Part shown: piece after piece, positions 49,471 to 58,472 of the stretch
Layout of the letters: every line of letters begins with the position of its first letter
Numbering within the stretch: position 1 is the stretch's first letter
Assembly (NCBI GenBank): GCA_024347015.1
Contig: AP024889.1
Location: 2,666,001 to 2,730,000, forward strand
Direction of reading: 5' to 3'
Source of the DNA: Vibrio pectenicida
GTDB lineage: Bacteria; Pseudomonadota; Gammaproteobacteria; Enterobacterales; Vibrionaceae
DNA: 64,000 nt
Program-made: the position numbers and the translations under genes
Notes under the pieces: generated by a model
Database searches by the model: none
Seen by the model: only the letters and a program-made list of their open reading frames with translations
What the model was told of the DNA's origin: nothing

Positions 49471-49625
49471 CATTTCCCCGTAAAAAAATCCGTTTAATTC
49501 CACGCTTTGCATTAAACTTACTTGCCAAAGTAAAAAAACTCGTTAATTTTGTCATTCTAAATAATTTACGTTTTTTCATGAGCATTAAAATGCCAGCCTT
49601 CACTATGGAAAGTTAAGTTAAGCTT

Positions 49626-52600
49626 ATGTTTAAGTTATATAAAAAACAAAGATTTAAACGCTTAAAGCACACTCTAATGCTAGCTTTTATGATACTAAGT
49701 ATCACTCCTCTTACTGTTGTTGCTCTGTTTTTTTTGAATTCTCATAGCAAAGATCTCCAAGAACAAAGTACTTCACATTTAGTCTCTGTTCGTGACAATA
49801 AGCAACAACAGCTCGTAGACTATATGGCAGCTAAACAATCAGAAGTGATGGGGTTCGTTCGCTCTGAATTAGCCTATGCCAGTGGTGGGCGCTTTTATGG
49901 TTTGGTCAATGCCTTCCGTAGCTTGGGTATAGATATAGACCAAGCCCGTGACTATGCTCAGCAACGCTATGTCTTAGGTTCTGGCGATCAAATCAAGACT
50001 TCAATCCTTCCTCAATCTAGCCTGTATAATGGTACTGAACGATATCGCTTACTGCATAAGCGCTATCATAGAGCTTATGTCGAACTTCTAAAACGCTCTG
50101 ATTTTGACGATATTCTACTGGTAGATTTAGAAGGAAACGTCACCTATTCAACTTTTAAACATGATAACTTTGGTACCAACCTACTTACAGGACGCTACAA
50201 AGACTCTCATCTAGGAGAGACCTTTCATAAACTAAAGGCTGAAGTGACTAAAGAACGTCAAACAAATGAGGAATACACGCCTGTTATCGTCTCCGACTTC
50301 AAAAACGACAACGACAAACAAGTTGCTTGGATAGGCGCCCCAATTATCCAACAAGGCTACCTCCATAGCTATGCCATGTTCCGCCTCCCTAATAACGAAA
50401 TTACTAAACTTATATCTGATACAAAAGATATTTCCGAGATGAGAACCTTGCTCGTCGGTGAAGATCACTTGTCTAGAACGCTTTCTATACAGCAGCAAGA
50501 TATCGACAATAGTTATCAAGTTGTTGAACAGGCATTTAATGGACAAACCAAAGTTGATACATACATCAATAAGTCAGGTGACGGTGTTATTGCAGCCTAT
50601 AGCCCCATTTCTTTTAATGACGTAAATTGGGCAATTATCGTTGAAGTTCCTGAAAAAGTAGCATTCTCCCGTATCCATCAACTTGAAACCATTTTTATCT
50701 TGGCCATGCTTTGTGCCATAGTGTTAGTGATTCTTGCCTCCCACTACCTTTCTCAATTTATCACTGCCCCTTTACTCAAACTGACGTGGACAGCAGAAAA
50801 AGTATCAGCAGGAAATCTTGATGCTGATATTGTTAATACACAAAGAAAAGATGAAATAGGTCGACTTGCAGTCAGTTTCAAACGTATGCAACGTTCAATA
50901 CGCGACAAAATATTGTTGATTGAAGAACAAAACAAAGAATTAGAAAAAAACCTTCAGCTAATCCAAAAACAAAATGAAGAGCTACAACTTGCTAACAGAC
51001 TTAAAGATGAGTTTTTAGCAACAACATCACATGAATTAAGAACTCCACTACATGGTATGGTAGGTATTGCGGAAGCACTTATCTCTGGAGCCAACGGTCC
51101 AGTAACAGCAGATCACAAATACCAACTTAATATTATTGTCAATAGCGGTCAGCGACTGGCGACTCTGGTTGATGATTTACTCGATTACCACAAAATGCGT
51201 TATGGAAAGCTAGATATTGAAGCTAGGGCCGTTGATATTTCCGGTGCAGCTCGTTTAGTTTTAGAACTATCTTCACATCTTATCGGTACTAAACAAATCC
51301 GAGTGATTAATCAAATACCAGAAGAACAGCTATGGGCATGTGCCGATCCACAGCGCCTCGAACAAGTACTCTATAACCTGATTGGCAACGCCATCAAATA
51401 TACCAATGAAGGTAAAATTGTCATCTCAGCTTGCCAAGTAGATGACAATATTCGTGTCCAAGTCGTAGACACTGGACAAGGTATTCCAGCAAACCAGTTA
51501 GAGCATATATTTGAACCACTGACTCAAGCAAACAGTGATAATGGGCGCTATCAGCAAGGAGCTGGGCTTGGCCTATCTATTTGTCGTCAATTGATCGACT
51601 TAATGAATGGTCATTTGTATGTGAGTAGTCAACCCATGGTAGGGACAACCTTTAGCTTTACCTTGCCAATACCAACATCACAACAAATAGAAGACACTCA
51701 CCATACCCAAAGTATTCACTTTCAAGCTCCCGAAGTTATTAAGATCGAACCCTTTGAGCATTCCACGTTACTTGAAGACTCGCAAGCCCCCCTACTTTTA
51801 GTGGTTGATGATGAGCCAGTGAATTTACGTATTTTAGACAGTTTTTTACGCTTAGAAGGATATAGAATACGAACAGCCCAAAATGGTGAAGAGGCTATAG
51901 AGGCTATTCGGGATGAAAAACCAGAACTAATGCTACTTGATATCATGATGCCAGGAATGAGCGGCTACCAAGTTTGTGAAGCTATCCGTAAACAGTATGA
52001 CCATGCTCAGTTACCAGTCATAATGTTAACCGCTTTGAATCAACCAGATGACCGAGTTAGAGGCTTTGAGGCCGGCACTAATGATTATTTATCCAAGCCC
52101 TTCAACAAGCAGGAGCTTGCCGCTCGAATTAAAGCACATTTAACTGCAAGTAAAGCAGAGCAACGTCGAGTTGAAAATCAACAATTAAAAGGTGAGATAA
52201 AACAGCGTGCCAAGGTTGAAGCCAGTTTGCTCGAAACACAAGGTCGCTTGCTCGAACAACTAGAGTCAGCACCGGAAGCTATTATATGCCTTAGAGAGGA
52301 TAATAAAATCCGCTTTACTAACGAAGCAGCTTCACTTTTGTTTAGGCGTACAGCAGAGCAACTAAAACGCTCAAATGCGGATGAACTCATATCTCGAAAA
52401 TTTCTTGAAGTTAAAAAAGCTCACTATTGCGGACCTATAGATGTATATGTAGACGAAGTTCGCCAATCTCTCTCTGCTGATATTGTTAGTCTTCCAAAAA
52501 ATTCAGGATTTAAATCCATGTATATTTTTGATGTAGGAGGAAGCGTAAACACAACTCGATTGAATCATTTAGAAACAGCAGTCGAAGCGCTATCTAGCTA

Positions 52601-53012
52601 CGCTTTTGAAGGCGATAAGGCCAAATTTCTCGAACTTAAAGAGCTTGGAGGCGAATTTACTCATCTAGTGGAAAGAGGCACTAATAGTGAGAAATCGAAA
52701 CAAGAAATGATGCGCGACATACTCGTAGACTCTATGAATAGTGGGTTAGCATACTGGGAAAGAGTAACTGGCCAAAGCAAATTTGACTTCGCCGAACAAA
52801 GTGGTTTGTGGCGCGTATACCTAGATCGCAGTACATTACAGACTCGCACACTAGATAAGTACCTACGGCTAGAAACATTACCCAAAACACCTCGTTGGCG
52901 GACCGTGTTAAATTCACTAGAGTACATTCTTGAACATTGTAAAGAAATGACTCCTGAGCGAAGTCATATAGAAAACTTACATGACAAACTTCAACATTTG
53001 CTCACTAACTAA
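49626..53012 (+). CDS. chiS: Hybrid sensor kinase ChiS, regulator of chitin utilisation
   Basis: ChiS controls the chitin programme of vibrios. The 1128-aa protein has helix 1 (about 18-38), a large periplasmic domain, helix 2 (about 350-372), HAMP, HisKA with His469 in TTSHELRTPLHGM, HATPase motifs (LIGNAIKYT, GAGLGLSICRQL), a receiver with Asp772 in LLDIMMPGMSG, and a C-terminal region of about 290 residues. The positions 469 and 772 agree with those I recall from V. cholerae ChiS, which acts as a membrane-embedded DNA-binding activator through its C-terminus and is held off by unliganded CBP. The neighbouring cbp operon supports the identification strongly. No strong ribosome-binding site is visible. 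Confidence 0.95.
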   Translation: MFKLYKKQRFKRLKHTLMLAFMILSITPLTVVALFFLNSHSKDLQEQSTSHLVSVRDNKQQQLVDYMAAKQSEVMGFVRSELAYASGGRFYGLVNAFRSLGIDIDQARDYAQQRYVLGSGDQIKTSILPQSSLYNGTERYRLLHKRYHRAYVELLKRSDFDDILLVDLEGNVTYSTFKHDNFGTNLLTGRYKDSHLGETFHKLKAEVTKERQTNEEYTPVIVSDFKNDNDKQVAWIGAPIIQQGYLHSYAMFRLPNNEITKLISDTKDISEMRTLLVGEDHLSRTLSIQQQDIDNSYQVVEQAFNGQTKVDTYINKSGDGVIAAYSPISFNDVNWAIIVEVPEKVAFSRIHQLETIFILAMLCAIVLVILASHYLSQFITAPLLKLTWTAEKVSAGNLDADIVNTQRKDEIGRLAVSFKRMQRSIRDKILLIEEQNKELEKNLQLIQKQNEELQLANRLKDEFLATTSHELRTPLHGMVGIAEALISGANGPVTADHKYQLNIIVNSGQRLATLVDDLLDYHKMRYGKLDIEARAVDISGAARLVLELSSHLIGTKQIRVINQIPEEQLWACADPQRLEQVLYNLIGNAIKYTNEGKIVISACQVDDNIRVQVVDTGQGIPANQLEHIFEPLTQANSDNGRYQQGAGLGLSICRQLIDLMNGHLYVSSQPMVGTTFSFTLPIPTSQQIEDTHHTQSIHFQAPEVIKIEPFEHSTLLEDSQAPLLLVVDDEPVNLRILDSFLRLEGYRIRTAQNGEEAIEAIRDEKPELMLLDIMMPGMSGYQVCEAIRKQYDHAQLPVIMLTALNQPDDRVRGFEAGTNDYLSKPFNKQELAARIKAHLTASKAEQRRVENQQLKGEIKQRAKVEASLLETQGRLLEQLESAPEAIICLREDNKIRFTNEAASLLFRRTAEQLKRSNADELISRKFLEVKKAHYCGPIDVYVDEVRQSLSADIVSLPKNSGFKSMYIFDVGGSVNTTRLNHLETAVEALSSYAFEGDKAKFLELKELGGEFTHLVERGTNSEKSKQEMMRDILVDSMNSGLAYWERVTGQSKFDFAEQSGLWRVYLDRSTLQTRTLDKYLRLETLPKTPRWRTVLNSLEYILEHCKEMTPERSHIENLHDKLQHLLTN

Positions 53013-53129
53013 GGCGCGATTATTCTGGCACCTTTATCCGTTGTTAATATTATTTAAAATGCACTAGTAATCACAGTTTAAGCCCTTACTCAGTAAGCGT
53101 AATTTTCAATAACGTCAGATAAAATGAAA

Positions 53130-53145
53130 CAAAGTTATTACTTTG
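53130..53145. repeat. Inverted repeat downstream of chiS
   Basis: CAAAGT-TATT-ACTTTG is a perfect 16-bp hairpin with no T-run after it, so a terminator role is doubtful. A shorter stem CTTACT-C-AGTAAG followed by CGTAATTTT at 53085 is the better, though weak, chiS terminator candidate. Confidence 0.45.
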
Positions 53146-53215
53146 AGAACATAATCACAATAAGACGGCAGAATCTCTTTTAAGCAAAAAGATCACTAAG
53201 AAAGACACTAGTGAC

Positions 53216-53344
53216 AATGATCTCACAAACCAAAGTGTATCTCTAATACTTAACTTTACAAAGACTAAAATAGTTAGTGAGCACTAACATAAAATTATTT
53301 TTCCTACTAAAAACTCAGTTAACATCATGCCTAATGATCTCACA
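53216..53344 (+). promoter_or_regulatory. Pair of 12-bp direct repeats flanking the SlmA site
   Basis: AATGATCTCACA occurs at 53216-53227 and again at 53333-53344, in the same orientation and 117 bp apart, with the SlmA-type operator between them. They are candidates for ChiS or CRP contact sites (TCACA is a CRP half-site), but no consensus can be confirmed from sequence alone. Confidence 0.45.
53277..53288. promoter_or_regulatory. SlmA-type operator GTGAGCACTAAC
   Basis: The 12-mer matches the SlmA consensus GTKAGYRCTMAC at all positions and lies in a larger palindrome (GTTAGTGAGCACTAAC). It is about 200 bp upstream of the candidate cbp promoter. SlmA is known as a nucleoid-occlusion protein, and in V. 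cholerae it is reported to activate the chitobiose operon together with ChiS. Confidence 0.75.
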
Positions 53345-53356
53345 GTCGAAAAAATG

Positions 53357-53427
53357 GCGAGTTCTATTTAACGTTGTTAACGATAAGAAAGCCTATTTTA
53401 ACGCTTTTAACGAGAAATAGAATTGCC
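53357..53427. repeat. 30-bp-period direct repeat inside an inverted repeat upstream of cbp
   Basis: TTTAACGTTGTTAACGA (53367-53383) and TTTAACGCTTTTAACGA (53397-53413) are direct repeats exactly 30 bp apart, about three helical turns. Each holds two TTAACG boxes. The pair is enclosed by inverted arms GGCGAGTTCTATTT and AAATAGAATTGCC. The end is 28 bp before the candidate -35 element, a good position for an activator. Confidence 0.65.
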
Positions 53428-53454
53428 TTATTTAATCCAAGGGTGTTTGCTTAA

Positions 53455-53483
53455 TTGACCTAGTGCCTACAGGCCACTCTTAT
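53455..53483 (+). promoter_or_regulatory. Candidate sigma-70 promoter of the cbp operon
   Basis: TTGACC (53455-53460) and TCTTAT (53478-53483) are 17 bp apart. Transcription would begin near 53490, leaving a leader of about 108 bases before cbp. The imperfect -10 fits an activator-dependent promoter. Confidence 0.5.
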
Positions 53484-53597
53484 TAATCAAATGAATTTTC
53501 AAAGTGAATAATATTGAGGTAGATTCTAGAGAATGCTGAACATTGATAACACTTAATTTCATACGTGACTTGTAAGTAAAAAGAGTAAGGAACAGCT

Positions 53598-55277
53598 ATG
53601 CTTGCCAATATAACGACAACAGTGCTAGCAACAGCCCTGATTACCACAACAACAGGGCTCAGTTCCGTTGCTGTGGCAACTGAGCGCAGTGAGCTAACCA
53701 TTCACCCCAAAGAATTCTCCACGTTCGTGCGTAACTTCAATCCATATTTGGGAGCCACTCATTTACATACAACTTGGGACTTTATCTATGAGCCGCTAGT
53801 TGTATTTAATGAAATGCATGAAAACACCCCCATATTCCGTTTAGCGAGCAGATATTCAATGTCAGAAGATCTGACCAGCGTAACATTCGACTTACGACAG
53901 GGCATAAAGTGGTCTGATGGGCAAACGTTCGATGCTAACGATGTAGTGTATTCGTTTAACCTAGTAAAAAACACACCTGAACTTGATCAAAGTGGCATCA
54001 ACTCTCGGGTTGTTGCAGTCAAAAAAGTTAACAACTATCAAGTTAGATTCCAGCTTACAGAAGCTAACTCTAACGCTCCTTATGAAATAGTAAAAGTACC
54101 CATAGTCCCAGAACATATCTGGAAAGGTGTCAAAGACCCAGCAACCTTTACCAATCAAAACCCCATTGGTTCAGGCCCCTTCACAGAGATAGATACTTTT
54201 ACTTCCCAACTCTACATTCAATGCCGTAACCCAAATTATTGGGATTCTGATAACCTCGAAGTCGATTGTCTTAGGGTTCCGCAGATAGCTAACAATGATC
54301 AGTTCTTAGGTAAAGTTGTCAACAGTGAACTTGACTGGACCTCATCATTTATCCCAGATATTGATCGTACCTATGCCGCTTCTAACCCTAAACATCACTA
54401 CTGGTATCCACCTTCAGGGACACAGGCTTTTGTCATTAACTTCAAAAACCCAGACCCAGCAAAACATGAAGCTCTAACCAACATAGATTTTCGCCGGGCA
54501 TTCTCTATGGCACTGGACCGACAAACCATAATAGATATTGCCTTCTACGGAGGTGGGACAATCAATGATTTCGCCTCTGGGCTCGGATATGCTTTTGAAT
54601 CTTGGTCTGACGAGAGCATTCATAATAAGTACAAAGCTTACAACACATATAATGTCAAAGGTGCTAAAGAGCTTTTACTGCAAGCAGGATTTAAAGATAC
54701 CAATCAAGATGGTTTTATCGAGGCTTCATCTGGTAAGCCCTTCGAACTTTTGATCCAATCTCCTAACGGCTGGACTGACTTTAATAACACAGTTCAACTA
54801 GCTGTTGAGCAACTAGCAGAGGTAGGCATTAAAGCCAAAGCACGTACTCCTGATTTCTCTGTCTACAACCAAGCCATGCTTGAGGGTACATATGATGTAG
54901 CCTATACCAACTATTTTCATGGTGCAGACCCATATACCTATTGGAATAGTGCCTATAATTCAGCACTTCAATCTGGTGAAGGCATGCCACGTTTCGCCAT
55001 GCACTTTTACCAAAACGATAAGCTAGATAGCTTACTCAACAGCTTCTACAAAACTGCCAACAAAAATGAACAATTGGATATCGCTCATGGCATACAAAAC
55101 ATCATTGCCACAGAACAAGTTACCATTCCTGTTTTATCTGGTGCGTACATGTACCAATACAATACCACTCGTTTTACTGGCTGGTGGAACGAGGACAACC
55201 CCAAAGGACGCCCTAACATTTGGGCCGGTATTCCTGAACGTCTGCTTCATGTGCTGGATTTAAAACCGGTACAGTAG
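53598..55277 (+). CDS. cbp: Periplasmic chitooligosaccharide-binding protein (CBP)
   Basis: This is a 559-aa ABC solute-binding protein of family 5 (DppA/OppA fold). Its position after chiS and before two permeases and two ATPases identifies it as the CBP of vibrios. CBP binds GlcNAc oligomers, hands them to the importer and restrains ChiS when empty. AAGGA lies seven bases before the ATG, and an in-frame TAA just upstream fixes the start. The signal region (MLANITTTVLATALITTTTG, mature part from about TERSELT) has no lysine or arginine before the hydrophobic stretch, which is unusual. Family blocks include RQGIKWSDGQTFDANDVVYS and DFRRAFSMALDRQTI. Confidence 0.93.
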   Translation: MLANITTTVLATALITTTTGLSSVAVATERSELTIHPKEFSTFVRNFNPYLGATHLHTTWDFIYEPLVVFNEMHENTPIFRLASRYSMSEDLTSVTFDLRQGIKWSDGQTFDANDVVYSFNLVKNTPELDQSGINSRVVAVKKVNNYQVRFQLTEANSNAPYEIVKVPIVPEHIWKGVKDPATFTNQNPIGSGPFTEIDTFTSQLYIQCRNPNYWDSDNLEVDCLRVPQIANNDQFLGKVVNSELDWTSSFIPDIDRTYAASNPKHHYWYPPSGTQAFVINFKNPDPAKHEALTNIDFRRAFSMALDRQTIIDIAFYGGGTINDFASGLGYAFESWSDESIHNKYKAYNTYNVKGAKELLLQAGFKDTNQDGFIEASSGKPFELLIQSPNGWTDFNNTVQLAVEQLAEVGIKAKARTPDFSVYNQAMLEGTYDVAYTNYFHGADPYTYWNSAYNSALQSGEGMPRFAMHFYQNDKLDSLLNSFYKTANKNEQLDIAHGIQNIIATEQVTIPVLSGAYMYQYNTTRFTGWWNEDNPKGRPNIWAGIPERLLHVLDLKPVQ

Positions 55278-55289
55278 GGATAAGTCTAT

Positions 55290-55372
55290 GCAGCGCCTTA
55301 AGCTCTAGTCGCTGCTTTCGTTTCCATAATCTTATTAAGTTATAGGTATATGGCGTATGTTGTCAGGACAAC
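55290..55372 (+). other. Intercistronic hairpins between cbp and the permease genes
   Basis: GCAGCG/CGCTGC (55290-55315, followed by TTTCGTTTCC) and a tight GTTGTC-AG-GACAAC (55359-55372) occur in the 161-bp gap. Such structures often stabilise or partly terminate mRNA so that the binding protein is made in excess of the membrane subunits. Confidence 0.5.
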
Positions 55373-55438
55373 CTGCATCTTGATATTAATCAATGACAAG
55401 AAAACTGACATGAGCTTAGCCAAACAAGGAAATAAGCA

Positions 55439-56425
55439 ATGGGTTATTTTTTAAGGCGATTATCATTTTATTGTATCGCACTTTTGGTTGCAGCTACCCT
55501 CAACTTTATTATTCCACGAGCTATGCCTGGTGACCCAGTGACCATGATGTTTGCCAATGTCTCGGTTCAAGTTACACCTGAACGAATTGCAGCTATGAAA
55601 GAGCTTCTAGGTTTTGTCGACGGCGGATTATTTATTCAATACATAGCCTATATGAAAAACATTCTCAGTTGGGAATTAGGTACTTCTATTCAGTTTTACC
55701 CATTACCGGTGAGTGAGTTGCTTGGCAGTGCATTCGGCTGGTCACTTTTTCTCGCAGGAAGTGCCGTTATCCTCTCTTTCTCTTTAGGGTCAATTCTAGG
55801 AGTCTATGCTGCATGGAAACGCGGCAGTAAATACGATGCATTTATTACACCTGGGATGCTAATCATCCAAGCCGTACCTCAAGTGGTCATAGCCATGATT
55901 GCCATGTTTGTCTTTGCTATTAATTTGAAGTGGTTTCCTACCAGTTATGCATATACCGCAGGAAATACTCCAGACTGGACAAGCTGGGAATTCTTAAAAG
56001 ACGTCGCATACCACGCATTACTCCCCCTGTTCTGCGCTTCAATTATTCAGGTTGGAGGTTTCTTGGTTAATATGCGCAACAATATGATCAACTTACTTGC
56101 CGAAGACTACATCACTATGGCAAAAGGCAAGGGCCTCAGTGAACATAGAATCCTATTTAATTACGCTGCACGTAATGCACTACTTCCAAGTGTAACCGCT
56201 TTATCTATGGCTCTTGGTATGGCTATTGGTGGACAGCTGATCATAGAGATCATTTTTAATTATCCTGGGCTAGGTTCTGTTCTTTTTAACGCAATAAAAG
56301 CCCGTGATTATCAAGTTTTACAAGGGCAGCTACTTATTATGACTTTGTTTATGCTGTTTTTTAATTTATTGGCGGACATCTTATATGTCACTCTCGATCC
56401 TCGCCTACGTCAAGGAGATCATTGA
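55439..56425 (+). CDS. Chitooligosaccharide ABC transporter, permease 1
   Basis: This 328-aa inner-membrane permease of the DppB type begins MGYFLRRLSFYCIALLVAATLNFIIPRAMPG, the usual first-helix and RxxPGDP region. Six helices are expected. The cytoplasmic EAA loop reads NLLAEDYITMAKGKGLSEHRILFNYAARNALLP, which docks on the ATPases. It follows cbp after a 161-bp gap and overlaps the next permease by four bases (ATGA), so the two are translationally coupled. Substrate is inferred from the operon; V. cholerae has the same order. Confidence 0.92.
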   Translation: MGYFLRRLSFYCIALLVAATLNFIIPRAMPGDPVTMMFANVSVQVTPERIAAMKELLGFVDGGLFIQYIAYMKNILSWELGTSIQFYPLPVSELLGSAFGWSLFLAGSAVILSFSLGSILGVYAAWKRGSKYDAFITPGMLIIQAVPQVVIAMIAMFVFAINLKWFPTSYAYTAGNTPDWTSWEFLKDVAYHALLPLFCASIIQVGGFLVNMRNNMINLLAEDYITMAKGKGLSEHRILFNYAARNALLPSVTALSMALGMAIGGQLIIEIIFNYPGLGSVLFNAIKARDYQVLQGQLLIMTLFMLFFNLLADILYVTLDPRLRQGDH

Positions 56426-57453
56426 TGATAAAAAAATTCATCAAACTTATCTGGGGCAATCCTTTGGCTTTGTTCGGTAGCCTTATTATCAGTATCTTTC
56501 TATTTATAGCTCTAGCGGCCCCTTTACTTAGCAAGCATGCTCCAAACAAGCGAACCGGAAATCCCCACGAGTACCCATCTGGTATAGTAAAATTCGCCCA
56601 ACTTTACCCAGATGGTTGGGTTGCTAAAAATCTTGCAACAGATAAACGCACATTGATCATGTCTAAGAAAACAGACCATATTCTAGGAACAACACGTATG
56701 GGGCGAGATGTATGGTCTCAATTTGTTCACGGTGCACGAGTTTCCTTGGGTGTTGGATTTGGAGCAGGCATTAGTGTCTGTTTTTTTGCCACCGTTATTG
56801 GCATATCAGCAGGATATTTCGGTGGGCGCATTGACGATTTATTAACCGCCGCAATGAATATCATGTTGGTCATCCCTCAATACCCTCTTTTGTTCGTTCT
56901 CGCGGCATTTATCGGTGAAGCAGGTCCACTAACTATTGCTCTCATCATTGGCTTAACTGCTTGGGCATGGGGAGCCCGAGTCATTCGCTCGCAAGCTCTG
57001 GCCCTGCGTGAAAAAGAATTTGTAAAAGCCGCACAGGTTTTGGGCGAATCATCATGGCGAATTATCTTCGTCGAAATATTGCCGAATCTAATTCCAATTA
57101 TCGGGGCAAGTTTTATTGGTTCTGTTATGTACGCAATTATGATGGAAGCCACGATATCTTTTCTCGGCTTGGGTGACCCAAACACCGTCAGTTGGGGCAT
57201 TATGCTTTACAACGTACAAACGTCTTCATCGATGCTAATTGGTGCTTGGTGGGAACTATTCGTACCCTGCGCTGCATTAATCCTTCTTGTCACTGGTTTA
57301 GCCCTACTTAATTTTGCTGTTGACGAAATTGCTAATCCACAGTTGCGATCCCACAAAGGGTTGAAACGCTGGAAGAAGTTATCCCAGCAAAATCAAAAGG
57401 AGCAACTGTCTAAATTTGAACCACACAATGCGCTATGGAGCGGAGATAAATAA
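56422..57453 (+). CDS. Chitooligosaccharide ABC transporter, permease 2
   Basis: This 343-aa DppC-type permease has an N-terminal helix (FGSLIISIFLFIALAAPLLS), then a periplasmic segment, then five helices. LGTTRMGRDVWSQFVHGARVSLGVG is the family signature near residue 90, and REKEFVKAAQVLGESSWRIIFVEILPNLIP is the EAA loop. The start ATG overlaps the upstream stop codon. It pairs with permease 1 to form the channel. The C-terminal 40 residues are polar and extend beyond the last helix. Confidence 0.92.
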   Translation: MMIKKFIKLIWGNPLALFGSLIISIFLFIALAAPLLSKHAPNKRTGNPHEYPSGIVKFAQLYPDGWVAKNLATDKRTLIMSKKTDHILGTTRMGRDVWSQFVHGARVSLGVGFGAGISVCFFATVIGISAGYFGGRIDDLLTAAMNIMLVIPQYPLLFVLAAFIGEAGPLTIALIIGLTAWAWGARVIRSQALALREKEFVKAAQVLGESSWRIIFVEILPNLIPIIGASFIGSVMYAIMMEATISFLGLGDPNTVSWGIMLYNVQTSSSMLIGAWWELFVPCAALILLVTGLALLNFAVDEIANPQLRSHKGLKRWKKLSQQNQKEQLSKFEPHNALWSGDK

Positions 57454-57455
57454 CT

Positions 57456-58439
57456 ATGACTAGCCCACTCATTTCCATCCGCCATCTTTGTGTAGACTAC
57501 ATTACAGACGCAGGTGACGTGCGTGCTTGTAGTAACGTCAGTTTTGATATTGCTCCTGGAGAAGTATTTGGCTTGGCTGGAGAATCTGGCTGTGGTAAAT
57601 CCACCGTGGCCTTCTCACTGATGCGCCTACACAAACCACCTGCTTTTATCACTGCAGGAAAAATACTCTTCAATGGTGAAAATATTCTCAGCTATAGCGA
57701 CAGTCGTATGCGGGCTTTTCGCTGGAGCGAAATGTCTATGGTCTTCCAAAGTGCAATGAATGCCTTAAACCCAGTCTTAACAATGGAAGACCAATTTTGC
57801 GATGTCATTATGTATCACACCAATATGACTCGAACTCAAGCCTGCAAAAGGGCTGAAGAGTTGCTTGAAATTGTTGATATCCACCCTAGCCGCTTAAACG
57901 ATTACCCACATCAATTTTCCGGTGGTATGCGTCAACGTCTCGTGATTGCAATTGCACTCGCACTCAACCCAAAAATGATCATTATGGACGAACCAACCAC
58001 GGCCTTAGATGTCGTGGTTCAAAGGGAAATACTGCAAAAAATCTATGCCCTGAAAGAAGAATTTGGCTTTGCGATTCTATTTATCACCCACGATCTGTCA
58101 CTCATGGTCGAGTTTTCTAATCGAATTGGCATTATGTATTCGGGTGAGTTGGTGGAAATCGCGCCATCAGAAAAAATTCTCCAAAAACCTTACCACCCTT
58201 ACACTGAAGGATTAGGACATTCCTTTCCTTCATTAACAGGCCCCAAAACCAAACTTACAGGAATACCGGGCAGTCCATTAAACCTGTTAGATATACCTAT
58301 GGGCTGTCGTTTCCAAGCACGTTGTCAACAAGTTCATGACATTTGCACCAAAAAAAGTAACTCACTTAAACTAATAGAACCAAATCATTTCTCAAATTGC
58401 CACCTCTACGGTGACCCTATAGCCCAATTCAAATGTTAG
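57456..58439 (+). CDS. Chitooligosaccharide ABC transporter, ATPase 1
   Basis: This 327-aa DppD-type ATPase has Walker A GESGCGKST (about 41-49), Q-loop MVFQSAMNALNPV, signature FSGGMRQR, Walker B MIIMDEPTTALD and the switch histidine ITHDLSLM. The C-terminal oligopeptide/dipeptide extension contains MGCRFQARCQQVHDIC, whose cysteines in some family members bind an Fe-S cluster. It lies 2 bp after permease 2 and is followed by the second ATPase, the two-ATPase arrangement typical of this transporter class. Confidence 0.93.
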   Translation: MTSPLISIRHLCVDYITDAGDVRACSNVSFDIAPGEVFGLAGESGCGKSTVAFSLMRLHKPPAFITAGKILFNGENILSYSDSRMRAFRWSEMSMVFQSAMNALNPVLTMEDQFCDVIMYHTNMTRTQACKRAEELLEIVDIHPSRLNDYPHQFSGGMRQRLVIAIALALNPKMIIMDEPTTALDVVVQREILQKIYALKEEFGFAILFITHDLSLMVEFSNRIGIMYSGELVEIAPSEKILQKPYHPYTEGLGHSFPSLTGPKTKLTGIPGSPLNLLDIPMGCRFQARCQQVHDICTKKSNSLKLIEPNHFSNCHLYGDPIAQFKC

Positions 58440-58472
58440 TTTGAAACTATTAAATAACAATTGGAGATGATA

